Source: a bacterium
GTDB lineage: Bacteria; Margulisbacteria; Marinamargulisbacteria; SXXA01
DNA: 16,613 bases
Direction of reading: 5' to 3'
NCBI GenBank assembly: GCA_947502965.1
Contig: CANNCG010000014.1
Coordinates: 1-16,613, forward strand
Made by a program: the position numbers and the translations under genes
The notes under the pieces: model-generated
What the model was told of the DNA's origin: nothing
Database searches by the model: none
Seen by the model: the letters and a program-made list of their open reading frames with translations, nothing else
Shown here: positions 6,405-14,104 of the stretch, piece after piece
Numbering within the stretch: position 1 is the first letter of the stretch
Layout: each line of letters begins with the position of its first letter

Positions 6405-7351
6405 TACGGCTCAAAAAGCCGTGTCCTCGCTGTAGTAATCTCTCTGTTGTTGTGCATCGTAATGGGTTGTCATGCGAGTCTTGTGACTTTAAAGTGTCTT
6501 ATTGCTGTCCTATCTGTGATGCAAATTTGAGCCAGGCGTCTTTTTCGGAGGGGTCGGACCCTCAGTATACATGTGAGACATGTCGTAATACGGTTTCTTT
6601 GGCCAAAATCGCTTATATTATTGACAATGGCATGCACTTGGATTGCACCTCCCGATGCCCTTATTGTAATGGGCCTACCTTGCACCGTCAGTCTATGAAT
6701 ATGGGAAATCGCTGCTTCTTTTTCCCCCGTTGTTCTGGTCCTGTGGATCTTTTTGGCGGAAAAACCGAACGTAGCTTTGTCTTTTTAGACTTTGAGACTA
6801 CCGGACTGGACGCAGGGCGCGATGCGATTATTGAAATTGGCGCACTCAAATTGGATGGGGAAGGTCTCGAACATGTCTATCAAAGCTTTGTCAAACCGCC
6901 AGTCGCTATCTCTGCCAAAATCACACATATCACAGGTATTACAGATGAAATGGTGGCCCATGCGCCGACCATTGCAGAAAGTATTCACAAACTGGTGGCC
7001 TTTCTGGGGGATGCCACATTGGTAATTCACAATGCTGATTTTGACATGATGTGGTTGGGAACGGCGCTGTTGCAGCATTCTATTGTGTTTCCCGATAGGC
7101 CTGTCATTTGTACCTTGAAATGGGCCCGACAAAATCAAGAAACCCAATGTTCTTTGGGTGCTTTGAGTAAGAAGTACAAAATTGGTCATCAAAATGCCCA
7201 CCGTGCCTTGGCCGATGCGGCAGCTACCAAGGAATTGTTTTTTATTTTTGACCAGCTTAAAAAAGACCAAAGACCGGAATTGGCGGTCTCTGACTATATG
7301 GGCAAATGTCAGCAGATAATGGCGAGATATGGTCTCGTACCGATTTCGTAA
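6401..7351 (+). CDS. Triple zinc-ribbon protein fused to a DnaQ-like 3'-5' exonuclease
   Basis: This 316-residue protein joins a cysteine-rich N-terminus to a DEDDh exonuclease. The first 120 residues contain three putative zinc ribbons: C8-C11/C25-C28, C36-C39/C58-C61 and C86-C89/C105-C111. The last (CPYCNGP, then FFFPRCSGP) resembles the C-terminal ribbons of DNA topoisomerase I. Residues about 125-285 are the exonuclease: FLDFETTG (Asp130, Glu132), HITGIT (176-181), HNADFD (Asp215) and HRALAD (His267, Asp272), so all five expected catalytic residues are present. Polymerase III epsilon is the best-known relative, but the zinc array suggests a separate repair or RNA-processing nuclease that binds structured or single-stranded nucleic acid. 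It shares an ATGA overlap with dcd. I know of no standard name. Confidence 0.88.
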   Translation: MIRLKKPCPRCSNLSVVVHRNGLSCESCDFKVSYCCPICDANLSQASFSEGSDPQYTCETCRNTVSLAKIAYIIDNGMHLDCTSRCPYCNGPTLHRQSMNMGNRCFFFPRCSGPVDLFGGKTERSFVFLDFETTGLDAGRDAIIEIGALKLDGEGLEHVYQSFVKPPVAISAKITHITGITDEMVAHAPTIAESIHKLVAFLGDATLVIHNADFDMMWLGTALLQHSIVFPDRPVICTLKWARQNQETQCSLGALSKKYKIGHQNAHRALADAAATKELFFIFDQLKKDQRPELAVSDYMGKCQQIMARYGLVPIS

Positions 7352-7387
7352 CATGTCGTTGTCAAATCCAAAAATCAAGGAGTTCCT

Positions 7388-8596
7388 ATGAAGAAAATTT
7401 TTAATATCCTCGTTGTCATTGCTTCTCTGGGCTATTTTGTGGATATCTATGACCTGGTGTTGTTTAGCATCTTGCGTGTTCCCAGTTTGAAGAGTTTGGG
7501 CTTGGGATCTGAGGCGATTTTTACAGACGGCATGATGTTACTCAATATTCAGATGTTGGGCATGTTGATTGGTGGCATTTTTTGGGGTGTTTTGGGAGAT
7601 AGAAAAGGCCGTCTTTCGGTTCTTTTTGGGTCTATTTTGATGTATTCGATAGCCAATCTGGCCAATGCCTTTGTCCACAGTGTTGAGGCCTATGCATTTT
7701 GGCGGTTCATTGCAGGGATAGGATTGGCTGGCGAGCTGGGTGCGGGTATTACGCTAGTAGCAGAAACCTTGCCAAAGGATAAACGGGGTTGGGGGACGAT
7801 GATCGTGGCGTCTTTTGGTATTTGCGGGGCCTTGTTGGCAGGGTTTGTTGCGGATATTTTTGACTGGCGTACGGCCTACGTGATTGGTGGTTTGCTGGGA
7901 TTTGCCTTGCTGTTTTTACGGATAGGGGCGTATGAGTCGGGGATCTATAAGGACATGACGCCAACCGTGTCTCGGGGCAATTTTTTCGCTTTGTTTTCGT
8001 CTCGAAACCGTTTTTCACGTTACATCAAATGTATTCTAATCGGACTACCCACGTGGTATGTCATTGGTATTTTGATCACATTTTCACCAGAATTTGCCAA
8101 ACTTTTGGGCGTTAAAGGAGAAATTAGCGCCGGGACGGGGATCATGATGGCCTATGGGGGGCTGGTGGTTGGGGATGTCTTTAGTGGGACCTTGAGTCAG
8201 TTTTGGCGTTCCCGCCGCAAGGTGGTATTTCTGTTTCTGTTGCTCACTATCGTGGCTATTTCGGGGTATTTCATGGCTTGGGGCGTCAGTGTTGGCCAGT
8301 TCTATGCTATTTGTTTTGGTTTGGGGATTTCGGTTGGGTACTGGGCTATTTTTGTGACCATTGCGGCAGAGCAATTTGGGACGAACCTGCGGTCTACTGT
8401 TGCCACAACGGTGCCAAACTTCATTCGGGGCTCTGTCATTCCCTTGACGCTTGGGTTTGTTTTTCTGAAAAACACATTGGGTATGTTGGGGAGCGCTTTG
8501 GTTGTGGGTGCCATTTGTATGGGAGTGGCGCTCATCGCCCTTTACTTTATGGAAGAGACCTTTTCAAAAGATATGGACTATATCGAGACGATTTGA
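7388..8596 (+). CDS. Major facilitator superfamily transporter
   Basis: This 402-residue inner-membrane protein has about 12 hydrophobic segments. The MFS signature between the second and third helices is GVLGDRKGR (67-75). Helix 1 carries acidic residues (FVDIYDL, 17-23), and RFIAGIGLAGELGAG (106-120) matches the conserved fourth-helix region. These features recall the metabolite:H+ symporter and sugar-porter-like branches (ProP, NanT), but the substrate cannot be read from the sequence. It has a strong ribosome-binding site (AAGGAG, 7377-7382) and lies 36 bases after the exonuclease gene. It ends one base before rnhC, so it is cotranscribed with nucleic-acid genes to which it has no evident functional link. 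Confidence 0.88.
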   Translation: MKKIFNILVVIASLGYFVDIYDLVLFSILRVPSLKSLGLGSEAIFTDGMMLLNIQMLGMLIGGIFWGVLGDRKGRLSVLFGSILMYSIANLANAFVHSVEAYAFWRFIAGIGLAGELGAGITLVAETLPKDKRGWGTMIVASFGICGALLAGFVADIFDWRTAYVIGGLLGFALLFLRIGAYESGIYKDMTPTVSRGNFFALFSSRNRFSRYIKCILIGLPTWYVIGILITFSPEFAKLLGVKGEISAGTGIMMAYGGLVVGDVFSGTLSQFWRSRRKVVFLFLLLTIVAISGYFMAWGVSVGQFYAICFGLGISVGYWAIFVTIAAEQFGTNLRSTVATTVPNFIRGSVIPLTLGFVFLKNTLGMLGSALVVGAICMGVALIALYFMEETFSKDMDYIETI

Positions 8597-8597
8597 A

Positions 8598-9560
8598 ATG
8601 CTAAACAACATTTATGCGGACATTAAAAAATATCTTCTGGACCAAGGGTTTAAAGTCAATCCTGCACGAGAGATCCATTATGGCCTTCAATTCATGGTTT
8701 TTTCAGACTTGGAAAGTGGCATTGTTCGATTGTTTAATGGCAAAAAAGGACTTCGTGTAGACCTTTCTCAGGTCAAGGATGAGACCTTGCAACGTCAGCT
8801 AAAAATAGGGCTCGAGGTATTTCTCAGTGAAAAAGACAGCCTGATCAAACTCAAAGAACAGGCCCGGGAATCGCAAAAAACAGGGGACCGTTTTGCCAAA
8901 GAGTCGTTATCAGATCCCGACGTCCTGATCGGTGTGGATGAGTCTGGAAAGGGGGACTACTTTGGCCCTTTGGTGATCGCTGGCGTCTATGTCGATGCGG
9001 CTTTATCCAAAACCTTAAAAGCCATGGGTGTTGCAGATTCCAAACTATTGTCTGACGCGGTGATGCGAGAAATGGCACCCAAGATTCGTGAACTATGCCC
9101 ACATTCCGTGGTGATATTAAATAACCCAACCTACAATGATATTTACCAGAAAATTCAAAACTTGAATGTGGTGTTGGCGTGGGGGCATGCCCGCGTGATC
9201 GAAAATGTCCTGGAGCAAGTCCCCACATGCGCCCATGCCTTGTCCGATAAATTTGGGCCGGATCATTTGATTCGCGATGCCCTTCGAAAAAAAGAAATTA
9301 AGATCACATTGTTTCAACGCACCAAAGCCGAATCAAATGTTGCCGTTGCTGCCGCCTCAGTTCTGGCGAGAGATATGTTTTTGGAGTATATTGATACCCT
9401 TGAAAAGCGCTACGATCACCCCTTCCCCAAAGGATGCTCGGATGCGGTCTTGAAAACTGCCGCCCGTTTTTTGAAAAAAAATGGGCGTACTGAGCTGGGT
9501 GAAGTAGCAAAATTACACTTTAAAGTCACCCAACAAATAGAGAAACTGATCGGACTATGA
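8598..9560 (+). CDS. rnhC: Ribonuclease HIII
   Basis: RNase HIII cleaves the RNA strand of RNA-DNA hybrids. The frame is open further upstream inside the transporter gene, but I chose ATG at 8598, one base after the transporter stop. It gives 320 residues and a normal N-terminus. Residues 1-80 form the TBP-like substrate-binding domain of RNase HIII (FSDLESGIVRLFNGKKGLRV). The catalytic domain begins GVDESGKGDYFGP (112-124, Asp114 and Glu115); the GKGD form separates HIII from HII. Asp217 (LSDKFG) and the TKAESN block near 242-247 follow. No ribosome-binding site is visible, so coupling to the upstream gene is likely. RNase HIII is typical of Firmicutes and Chlamydiae and less common elsewhere. 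Confidence 0.93.
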   Translation: MLNNIYADIKKYLLDQGFKVNPAREIHYGLQFMVFSDLESGIVRLFNGKKGLRVDLSQVKDETLQRQLKIGLEVFLSEKDSLIKLKEQARESQKTGDRFAKESLSDPDVLIGVDESGKGDYFGPLVIAGVYVDAALSKTLKAMGVADSKLLSDAVMREMAPKIRELCPHSVVILNNPTYNDIYQKIQNLNVVLAWGHARVIENVLEQVPTCAHALSDKFGPDHLIRDALRKKEIKITLFQRTKAESNVAVAAASVLARDMFLEYIDTLEKRYDHPFPKGCSDAVLKTAARFLKKNGRTELGEVAKLHFKVTQQIEKLIGL

Positions 9561-9569
9561 GGAGCCATT

Positions 9570-10625
9570 ATGAAACCGACACAACAATTGAATATTAGAG
9601 AAATTCGACCTTTGGTCTCGCCCAAAAAACTGCTCGAAGATCTGCCCATGTGGCCAACGTCCAATGAAACCGTCGTGGATAGTCGGGAGGTCATTGCCCG
9701 TATTTTGAGCAAAGAAGACAAGCGACTCTTGGTCGTTGTCGGACCTTGCTCTATCTATGACCCCAAAGCCGCCTTGGAATACGCACAAAAGCTGGCGCTT
9801 TTGCGAAATGAGTTTTCAGATGTTCTCTATATCGTCATGCGGGCCTATTTTGAAAAGCCCCGTACGACGGTGGGGTGGAAAGGCTATTTGAATGATCCCT
9901 TGCTCAGTGGCAAAGGGGATATAGAAAAAGGGCTCTATTTGGGCCGTGAGTTGTTGCTCAAAATCACGGAAATGGGCATGCCCATCGCGACCGAAATGTT
10001 GGATCCCATTGTGCCACAGTATTTGGCCGATTTGGTGAGTTGGGCGTCTATTGGGGCGAGGACCACAGAGTCTCAAACCCACCGTGAAATGGCCAGTGGC
10101 TTGTCTATGCCTGTGGGTTTCAAAAACAGTACAGAAGGCAATCTTGATGTGGCCATTAATGCGATGGAAGCTTCCCGTCATCCCCATGACTTTGTGGGGA
10201 TTAATGAAGATGGCCAAACGGCTATTATTAAAACCAAAGGAAATCCATGGGGCCATGTCATTTTACGTGGTGGAAAAATACCCAACTATGACTCGGAGAC
10301 CATGGCCTATGCCGATGCCCAATTGCGGGCAGCGGGATTTGAACCTGGTATTTTGGTAGACTGCAGCCACGGAAATAGCGCAAAAAAACATGAAAACCAG
10401 GCAACTGTTGCCCGCGCGGTCTTGGACTTGATTCCCCGTTTTCCGTCGATTATTGGAATTATGTTGGAGAGCAATCTCTTCGAAGGCAATCAGAAGATCC
10501 CAGCCAATGTCGATCAACTTAAATACGGGGTTTCTATTACAGATGCATGTATAGGTTGGGAGACAACCGAGTCTCTTTTGAGAGAAGCCGCAGCCAGATT
10601 AAGAGCCCAATCTAGGGATGTGTGA
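9570..10625 (+). CDS. aroG: 3-Deoxy-D-arabino-heptulosonate 7-phosphate synthase, type I (AroG-like)
   Basis: The enzyme condenses phosphoenolpyruvate and erythrose 4-phosphate in the first committed step of the shikimate pathway. The 351 residues match the AroG/AroF/AroH family. Visible motifs are VVGPCSIYD (56-64), RAYFEKPRT (91-99), GARTTESQTHR (162-172) and DCSHGN (264-269). The four metal ligands are recognisable as Cys60, His267, Glu300 and Asp325. The effector-site region (GLSMPVGFKN, Ser179) is intact, so aromatic-amino-acid feedback is plausible, but which amino acid cannot be told by eye. The gene has GGAG five bases before the ATG, nine bases after rnhC. It supplies chorismate for pabB and the men genes in this window. 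Confidence 0.95.
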   Translation: MKPTQQLNIREIRPLVSPKKLLEDLPMWPTSNETVVDSREVIARILSKEDKRLLVVVGPCSIYDPKAALEYAQKLALLRNEFSDVLYIVMRAYFEKPRTTVGWKGYLNDPLLSGKGDIEKGLYLGRELLLKITEMGMPIATEMLDPIVPQYLADLVSWASIGARTTESQTHREMASGLSMPVGFKNSTEGNLDVAINAMEASRHPHDFVGINEDGQTAIIKTKGNPWGHVILRGGKIPNYDSETMAYADAQLRAAGFEPGILVDCSHGNSAKKHENQATVARAVLDLIPRFPSIIGIMLESNLFEGNQKIPANVDQLKYGVSITDACIGWETTESLLREAAARLRAQSRDV

Positions 10626-10685
10626 TACACGGAACCCGTTTGCTTTCAATTTTATACCTTTTTTTCTGGGATTCAAACTCAAAAC

Positions 10686-10720
10686 AAGGTTTCTTTAAGC
10701 TATAAGCTTAAAAAAACCTT
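10686..10720. terminator. 16-bp hairpin between convergent aroG and pabB, overlapping the pabB stop
   Basis: Bases 10686-10701 pair with 10705-10720 (one mismatch, loop ATA). The pabB stop (10702-10700) and its last codons are inside. Genes converge here with only 74 bases between them (10626-10699), so a bidirectional terminator is expected. The stem is AT-rich and lacks a flanking T run, as at the end of menE. A T run (about 10664-10670) lies upstream in the gap, preceded by a weak ACGG/CCGT stem near 10629. Confidence 0.5.
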
Positions 10721-12043
10721 GGCCTTGGCCAACGTTTCTTCCCATTCAGCGCTTGGATCGGAATCGGCGGTTATACCAGCGCCTGTATGGTAGTGAAGAC
10801 TATTCCCTTCTTGGTAACAGGTGCGAATCGCGATATTGGTATTCACTTCTCCGCTCAAGCCCCAATACCCAATACTGCCCGTGTAGACATGCCGGGGTAC
10901 GGTTTCTATTGCGGCGATGAGCTCGCGTACGCGGCGTTTTGGTGCGCCTGTGATAGAGCCGCCTGGAAATAGTGCGTTGAGGAGACTTTCTGATGAAACA
11001 CTGGGTCTCAGAGTCCCCGTGACAGTCCCTATCAAATGATGCACATGGGCAAAGCTGTGGAGGGCTTTTTGGACAGGGACGCTGACGCTGCCGATCTCAC
11101 AGCATTGGCCGATATCATTGCGGAGTAGGTCGACGATCATCATGAGCTCGGCATCATTTTTGGGACAGCTCAAAAGTGCGTCTGCGAGTCTTTGGTCTTC
11201 TGTTGGATTGGCGCTTCGTCTCGCGGTGCCTTTGATAGGGGATGTGCGGATATGTCCTTGCTGGACCTGGAAGAACTGCTCAGGTGAAAAGCTAAGGATG
11301 TGGCCGTATAGGGTTTTAATCAAAGCGCCAAAGGGCTGGGGGTCTTTTTGCCGCATATCTTCGTAAAGAGAAATGGGATCCCCACTAAAGCGCCTTGAAA
11401 TACGGTGAGAAAGATTGATCTGGTAACAATCTCCTTCGTGGATATGATGTTGGCCTTGTCGTACGGCGGATTCGAATTCGTGTTGTGTCATAGACCATTT
11501 TACTGGGCCAACCCGGTAGGGCTTTGGGGTCGGCTCTTCGATAGCCTCAGTACGCCACCGTTTGAATGCCAGCTTTTTTCCAGGGGTGATTTCGTAGTGC
11601 ATGGCGGTATTTGTGAGGTGGTCGATGACGATACAGTTTGAAAACCATCCTAACCATAGGCTGGGCAGCGTTTCGTGAGTGGTTTGGATATCATCGCATG
11701 CATTGTAGCCAATATATCCCATGGGTCCGCCGAAAAAGGGGGGCTCTGTCTGTTTCCACATGGAGATGATGGGGTCCGATTTTTCGTCTGGATAGTGAAT
11801 GACATAGGGCTTGGGAGTCAGAAAAGCATTTATCTTTTTTAAGCGTGTCGCCTTATCAATAGCCCCATGGGCTGTGTTTTGTAGGACCAATATCTCTGTG
11901 GGGGCGTACCCCAAAAAAGAATACCGCTGCCCATTGGCCAGACTGCTACTGTCCAAAAAAACAGCCTGCGACATCTGCCGCAGGCAATGCATCATCAGTG
12001 GGGTATCTGCCTGTATGGGAGTTGCGCTGATAGACAGGGCCAT
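10700..12043 (-). CDS. pabB: Aminodeoxychorismate synthase component I (PabB)
   Basis: PabB converts chorismate to 4-amino-4-deoxychorismate with ammonia from a PabA glutaminase, leading to p-aminobenzoate and folate. The 447-residue chorismate-binding protein has PIKGTARR (269-276). The Lys at 271 is the PabB-type nucleophile and distinguishes it from anthranilate synthase TrpE, which has PIAGT. Other motifs are IVDLLRND (303-310), GSITGAPKRR (362-371), VYTGSIGYW (387-395) and the C-terminal GAGITADSDP (421-430). Neither pabA nor pabC is in the window. The start is six bases after the lepA stop, without a ribosome-binding site. Confidence 0.92.
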   Translation of the reverse strand: MALSISATPIQADTPLMMHCLRQMSQAVFLDSSSLANGQRYSFLGYAPTEILVLQNTAHGAIDKATRLKKINAFLTPKPYVIHYPDEKSDPIISMWKQTEPPFFGGPMGYIGYNACDDIQTTHETLPSLWLGWFSNCIVIDHLTNTAMHYEITPGKKLAFKRWRTEAIEEPTPKPYRVGPVKWSMTQHEFESAVRQGQHHIHEGDCYQINLSHRISRRFSGDPISLYEDMRQKDPQPFGALIKTLYGHILSFSPEQFFQVQQGHIRTSPIKGTARRSANPTEDQRLADALLSCPKNDAELMMIVDLLRNDIGQCCEIGSVSVPVQKALHSFAHVHHLIGTVTGTLRPSVSSESLLNALFPGGSITGAPKRRVRELIAAIETVPRHVYTGSIGYWGLSGEVNTNIAIRTCYQEGNSLHYHTGAGITADSDPSAEWEETLAKAKVFLSL

Positions 12044-12049
12044 GCGGGG

Positions 12050-13843
12050 CTATGTGTCGAGTTTGAGAACAGACAAAAAGGCTTCTTTCGGCACCTGAAC
12101 TGAGCCAATGCTCTTCATTTTCTTTTTGCCTTCTTTTTGTTTCTCTAACAGTTTTCGTTTTCGGCTGATGTCGCCCCCATAACATTTGGCCGTGACGTTT
12201 TTGCGCATGGCAGAGAGGCCTTCTCTAGCAATGATTTTGCCGCCGATAGCCCCTTGTATAATGACCTCGTACATTTGTCTCGGGATCATTTCTTTGAGTT
12301 TGGCGGCCATTTTTTTTGCGGTAGGCGCTGCTTTGCTAGTATGGCAAATAAAGGACAAGGCATCCACATGTTCACCATTAATCTGCATGTCTACTTTGAC
12401 CAACCGGGATGCACGATAGCCTTCTAGATTGTAGTCCATACTGGCATAACCACGTGTGCGACTTTTGAGCTTGTCAAAAAAGTTCGAAATAATTTCATTG
12501 AGGGGAATAGAAAAGGTAATGACCTGGCGTTCAGCATCGAGAAAATCTGCTTTTTTGTATTCGCCACGGTGGTCCTGAGCGAGTTCCATGACGGTACCCA
12601 GATAGGTACTTGGGGTGATGACACTCAGTGTCATATAGGGCTCTTCCATCATTTCTATTTGAACGGGATCCGGGAATTGGCTGGGATTTTCGATAAAAAG
12701 TATCTCATTGCGGGTGGTGGTGATGCGATAGGTGACGTTTGGTGCTGTGGCGACGAGCTCGATATTATACTCACGCTCAATACGCTCTTGGATGATTTCC
12801 ATATGGAGTAGGCCCAAAAATCCGCAACGAAATCCAAATCCCAAAGCTTGCGAGGATTCCACCTCAAAGTGAAGTGCAGCATCGTTGAGCTTGAGCTTTT
12901 CCAATGCATCACGCAGGTCTGGGTACTGGTCGGTGTCCACGGGATAAAATCCGCAGAAGACCATAGGTTTGGCCTCTGCATAGCCCATCAAGGCTTCTTT
13001 GGCGGGACGTTTCGGGTCTGTGAGTGTGTCGCCGACATGGGCATCGATTACGTTTTTGATATTGGAAATGATATAGCCAACTTCGCCTGCCCCCAACAGC
13101 TCGGTGCTGGTCATTTTTGGTGTGAAGTAGCCTACATCTAAAACTTCAAACACCTTGTCACTGGACATCATTTGTATTTTTTGGCCTTTTTGCAAAGTTC
13201 CATTTTTGACCCTTACATAGACGATAACGCCCTTGTATGAATCGTAGTGGGCGTCAAAAATAAGGGCTTGAAGGGGTGCCTCATGACTGCCTTTTGGCGC
13301 TGGGACCATGCGGATAATGGCTTCTAAAATATCCTGGACCCCGATTCCCGATTTACCGCTGGCGAGGATGCAGTCTTTAGGGGAGAGCCCGAGACTGTGT
13401 TCGATGTCTTTACTGATACGGTCTGGATCTGCAGAAGGAAGGTCGATTTTATTAATGACGGGGACAATTTCGAGATCATGTTCCAATGCCAAATAGAAGT
13501 TTGCCATCGTTTGAGCTTCTATACCCTGGGTTGAATCGACCAGCAGTAGGGCACCCTCACATGCGGCGAGTGATCGACTCACTTCGTAGCTGAAGTCAAC
13601 GTGTCCCGGGGTGTCGATGAGATTGAATGTATAAACCTGCCCATCTTTAGCCGGGTAGTGCATACGGACAGCCTGCATTTTGATAGTAATGCCACGTTCT
13701 CTTTCGAGATCCATGGTGTCGAGGAGTTGGGATTTCATTTCGCGCATGGCGACAGTTTGTGTGAATTCAATGAGTCGGTCGGCGAGTGTGGATTTTCCGT
13801 GGTCGATATGGGCAATGATACAGAAGTTTCGGATGTTTTTCAT
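12050..13843 (-). CDS. lepA: Elongation factor 4 (LepA), back-translocating GTPase
   Basis: LepA is a ribosome-associated translational GTPase, present in nearly all bacteria. The 597-residue product has AHIDHGKST (11-19), the switch I segment DLERERGITIK (45-55), DTPGH (77-81), NKID (131-134), and a full C-terminal domain ending in the LepA-type ISRKRKLLEKQKEGKKKMK stretch. The frame is open a further 21 codons upstream (to 13906), but only the ATG at 13843 gives the usual MKNIRNFCIIAHIDHGKST start. The upstream promoter would lie inside any longer gene. No ribosome-binding site is visible. It pairs with pabB rather than with lepB, its usual neighbour in many Proteobacteria. Confidence 0.97.
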   Translation of the reverse strand: MKNIRNFCIIAHIDHGKSTLADRLIEFTQTVAMREMKSQLLDTMDLERERGITIKMQAVRMHYPAKDGQVYTFNLIDTPGHVDFSYEVSRSLAACEGALLLVDSTQGIEAQTMANFYLALEHDLEIVPVINKIDLPSADPDRISKDIEHSLGLSPKDCILASGKSGIGVQDILEAIIRMVPAPKGSHEAPLQALIFDAHYDSYKGVIVYVRVKNGTLQKGQKIQMMSSDKVFEVLDVGYFTPKMTSTELLGAGEVGYIISNIKNVIDAHVGDTLTDPKRPAKEALMGYAEAKPMVFCGFYPVDTDQYPDLRDALEKLKLNDAALHFEVESSQALGFGFRCGFLGLLHMEIIQERIEREYNIELVATAPNVTYRITTTRNEILFIENPSQFPDPVQIEMMEEPYMTLSVITPSTYLGTVMELAQDHRGEYKKADFLDAERQVITFSIPLNEIISNFFDKLKSRTRGYASMDYNLEGYRASRLVKVDMQINGEHVDALSFICHTSKAAPTAKKMAAKLKEMIPRQMYEVIIQGAIGGKIIAREGLSAMRKNVTAKCYGGDISRKRKLLEKQKEGKKKMKSIGSVQVPKEAFLSVLKLDT

Positions 13844-13852
13844 AGACGGGGG

Positions 13853-13881
13853 ACTATAGCACATGCAGGGAATTCTGCGAA
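13853..13881 (-). promoter_or_regulatory. lepA promoter, near-leaderless
   Basis: On the minus strand, TTCGCA (13881-13876) and TATAGT (13858-13853) are 17 bases apart, and the -10 is extended by TGC. Nine bases separate it from the lepA ATG, so transcription starts at or just before the start codon. The arrangement, including a shared CTTCGC, CATG and GCTATAGT order, closely parallels the thiG promoter. Confidence 0.65.
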
Positions 13882-13903
13882 GGGCGGCCCCGCAACCTAA
13901 CGA

Positions 13904-14025
13904 CAAAGGCCTCCGGTCCCAGTTTTATTCCAGATGACTATTCCAGTTTCTGGATAGGAATAATTTAAATCACATCTTTGAGGAACAGATCCCCTCATCG
14001 GGGATTGTATTTTGAGATGGGTATA
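13904..14025 (-). repeat. Dispersed intergenic repeat, full copy 2 (122 bp)
   Basis: Read on the minus strand it begins TATACCCATCTCAAAA (14025 down). It contains the hairpin ATCCCC-GATGA-GGGGAT (14005-13989), then CCTATCCAGA, and ends GGGACCGGAGGCCTTTG. The first 53 bases match copy 1 at 46 positions by hand count, and the remainder aligns with a few short gaps. It occupies most of the lepA/ilvC divergent region and lies between the two promoters. Confidence 0.85.
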
Positions 14026-14055
14026 CTTCCTAATTTAGGAGGCTTCCTAATATAG
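14026..14055 (+). promoter_or_regulatory. Tandem 13-base repeats at the ilvC promoter, possible operator
   Basis: CTTCCTAATTTAG (14026-14038) and CTTCCTAATATAG (14043-14055) differ at one base and are 17 bases apart. The first contains the palindrome CCTAA-T-TTAGG (14029-14039). The second overlaps the candidate -35 region of ilvC. This is a reasonable binding site for a regulator, but none is identifiable. It directly abuts the end of the dispersed repeat. Confidence 0.4.
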
Positions 14056-14071
14056 CTGTCTGCGTTATAAT
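14044..14071 (+). promoter_or_regulatory. ilvC promoter
   Basis: A consensus -10, TATAAT (14066-14071), is preceded at 16 bases by TTCCTA (14044-14049), a weak -35 that could need an activator. The expected leader is about 25-28 bases and carries AAGGAG (14091-14096), unlike the leaderless promoters in this window. I see no leader peptide or attenuator. Confidence 0.55.
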
Positions 14072-14104
14072 GCTCCGGAAAAAACCTCTCAAGGAGTACT
14101 ACCT

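Noticed and set aside
13844..13906. A 21-residue N-terminal extension of LepA
   Set aside because: It would cover the -10 and -35 boxes and is absent from the family, whose normal start is at 13843.
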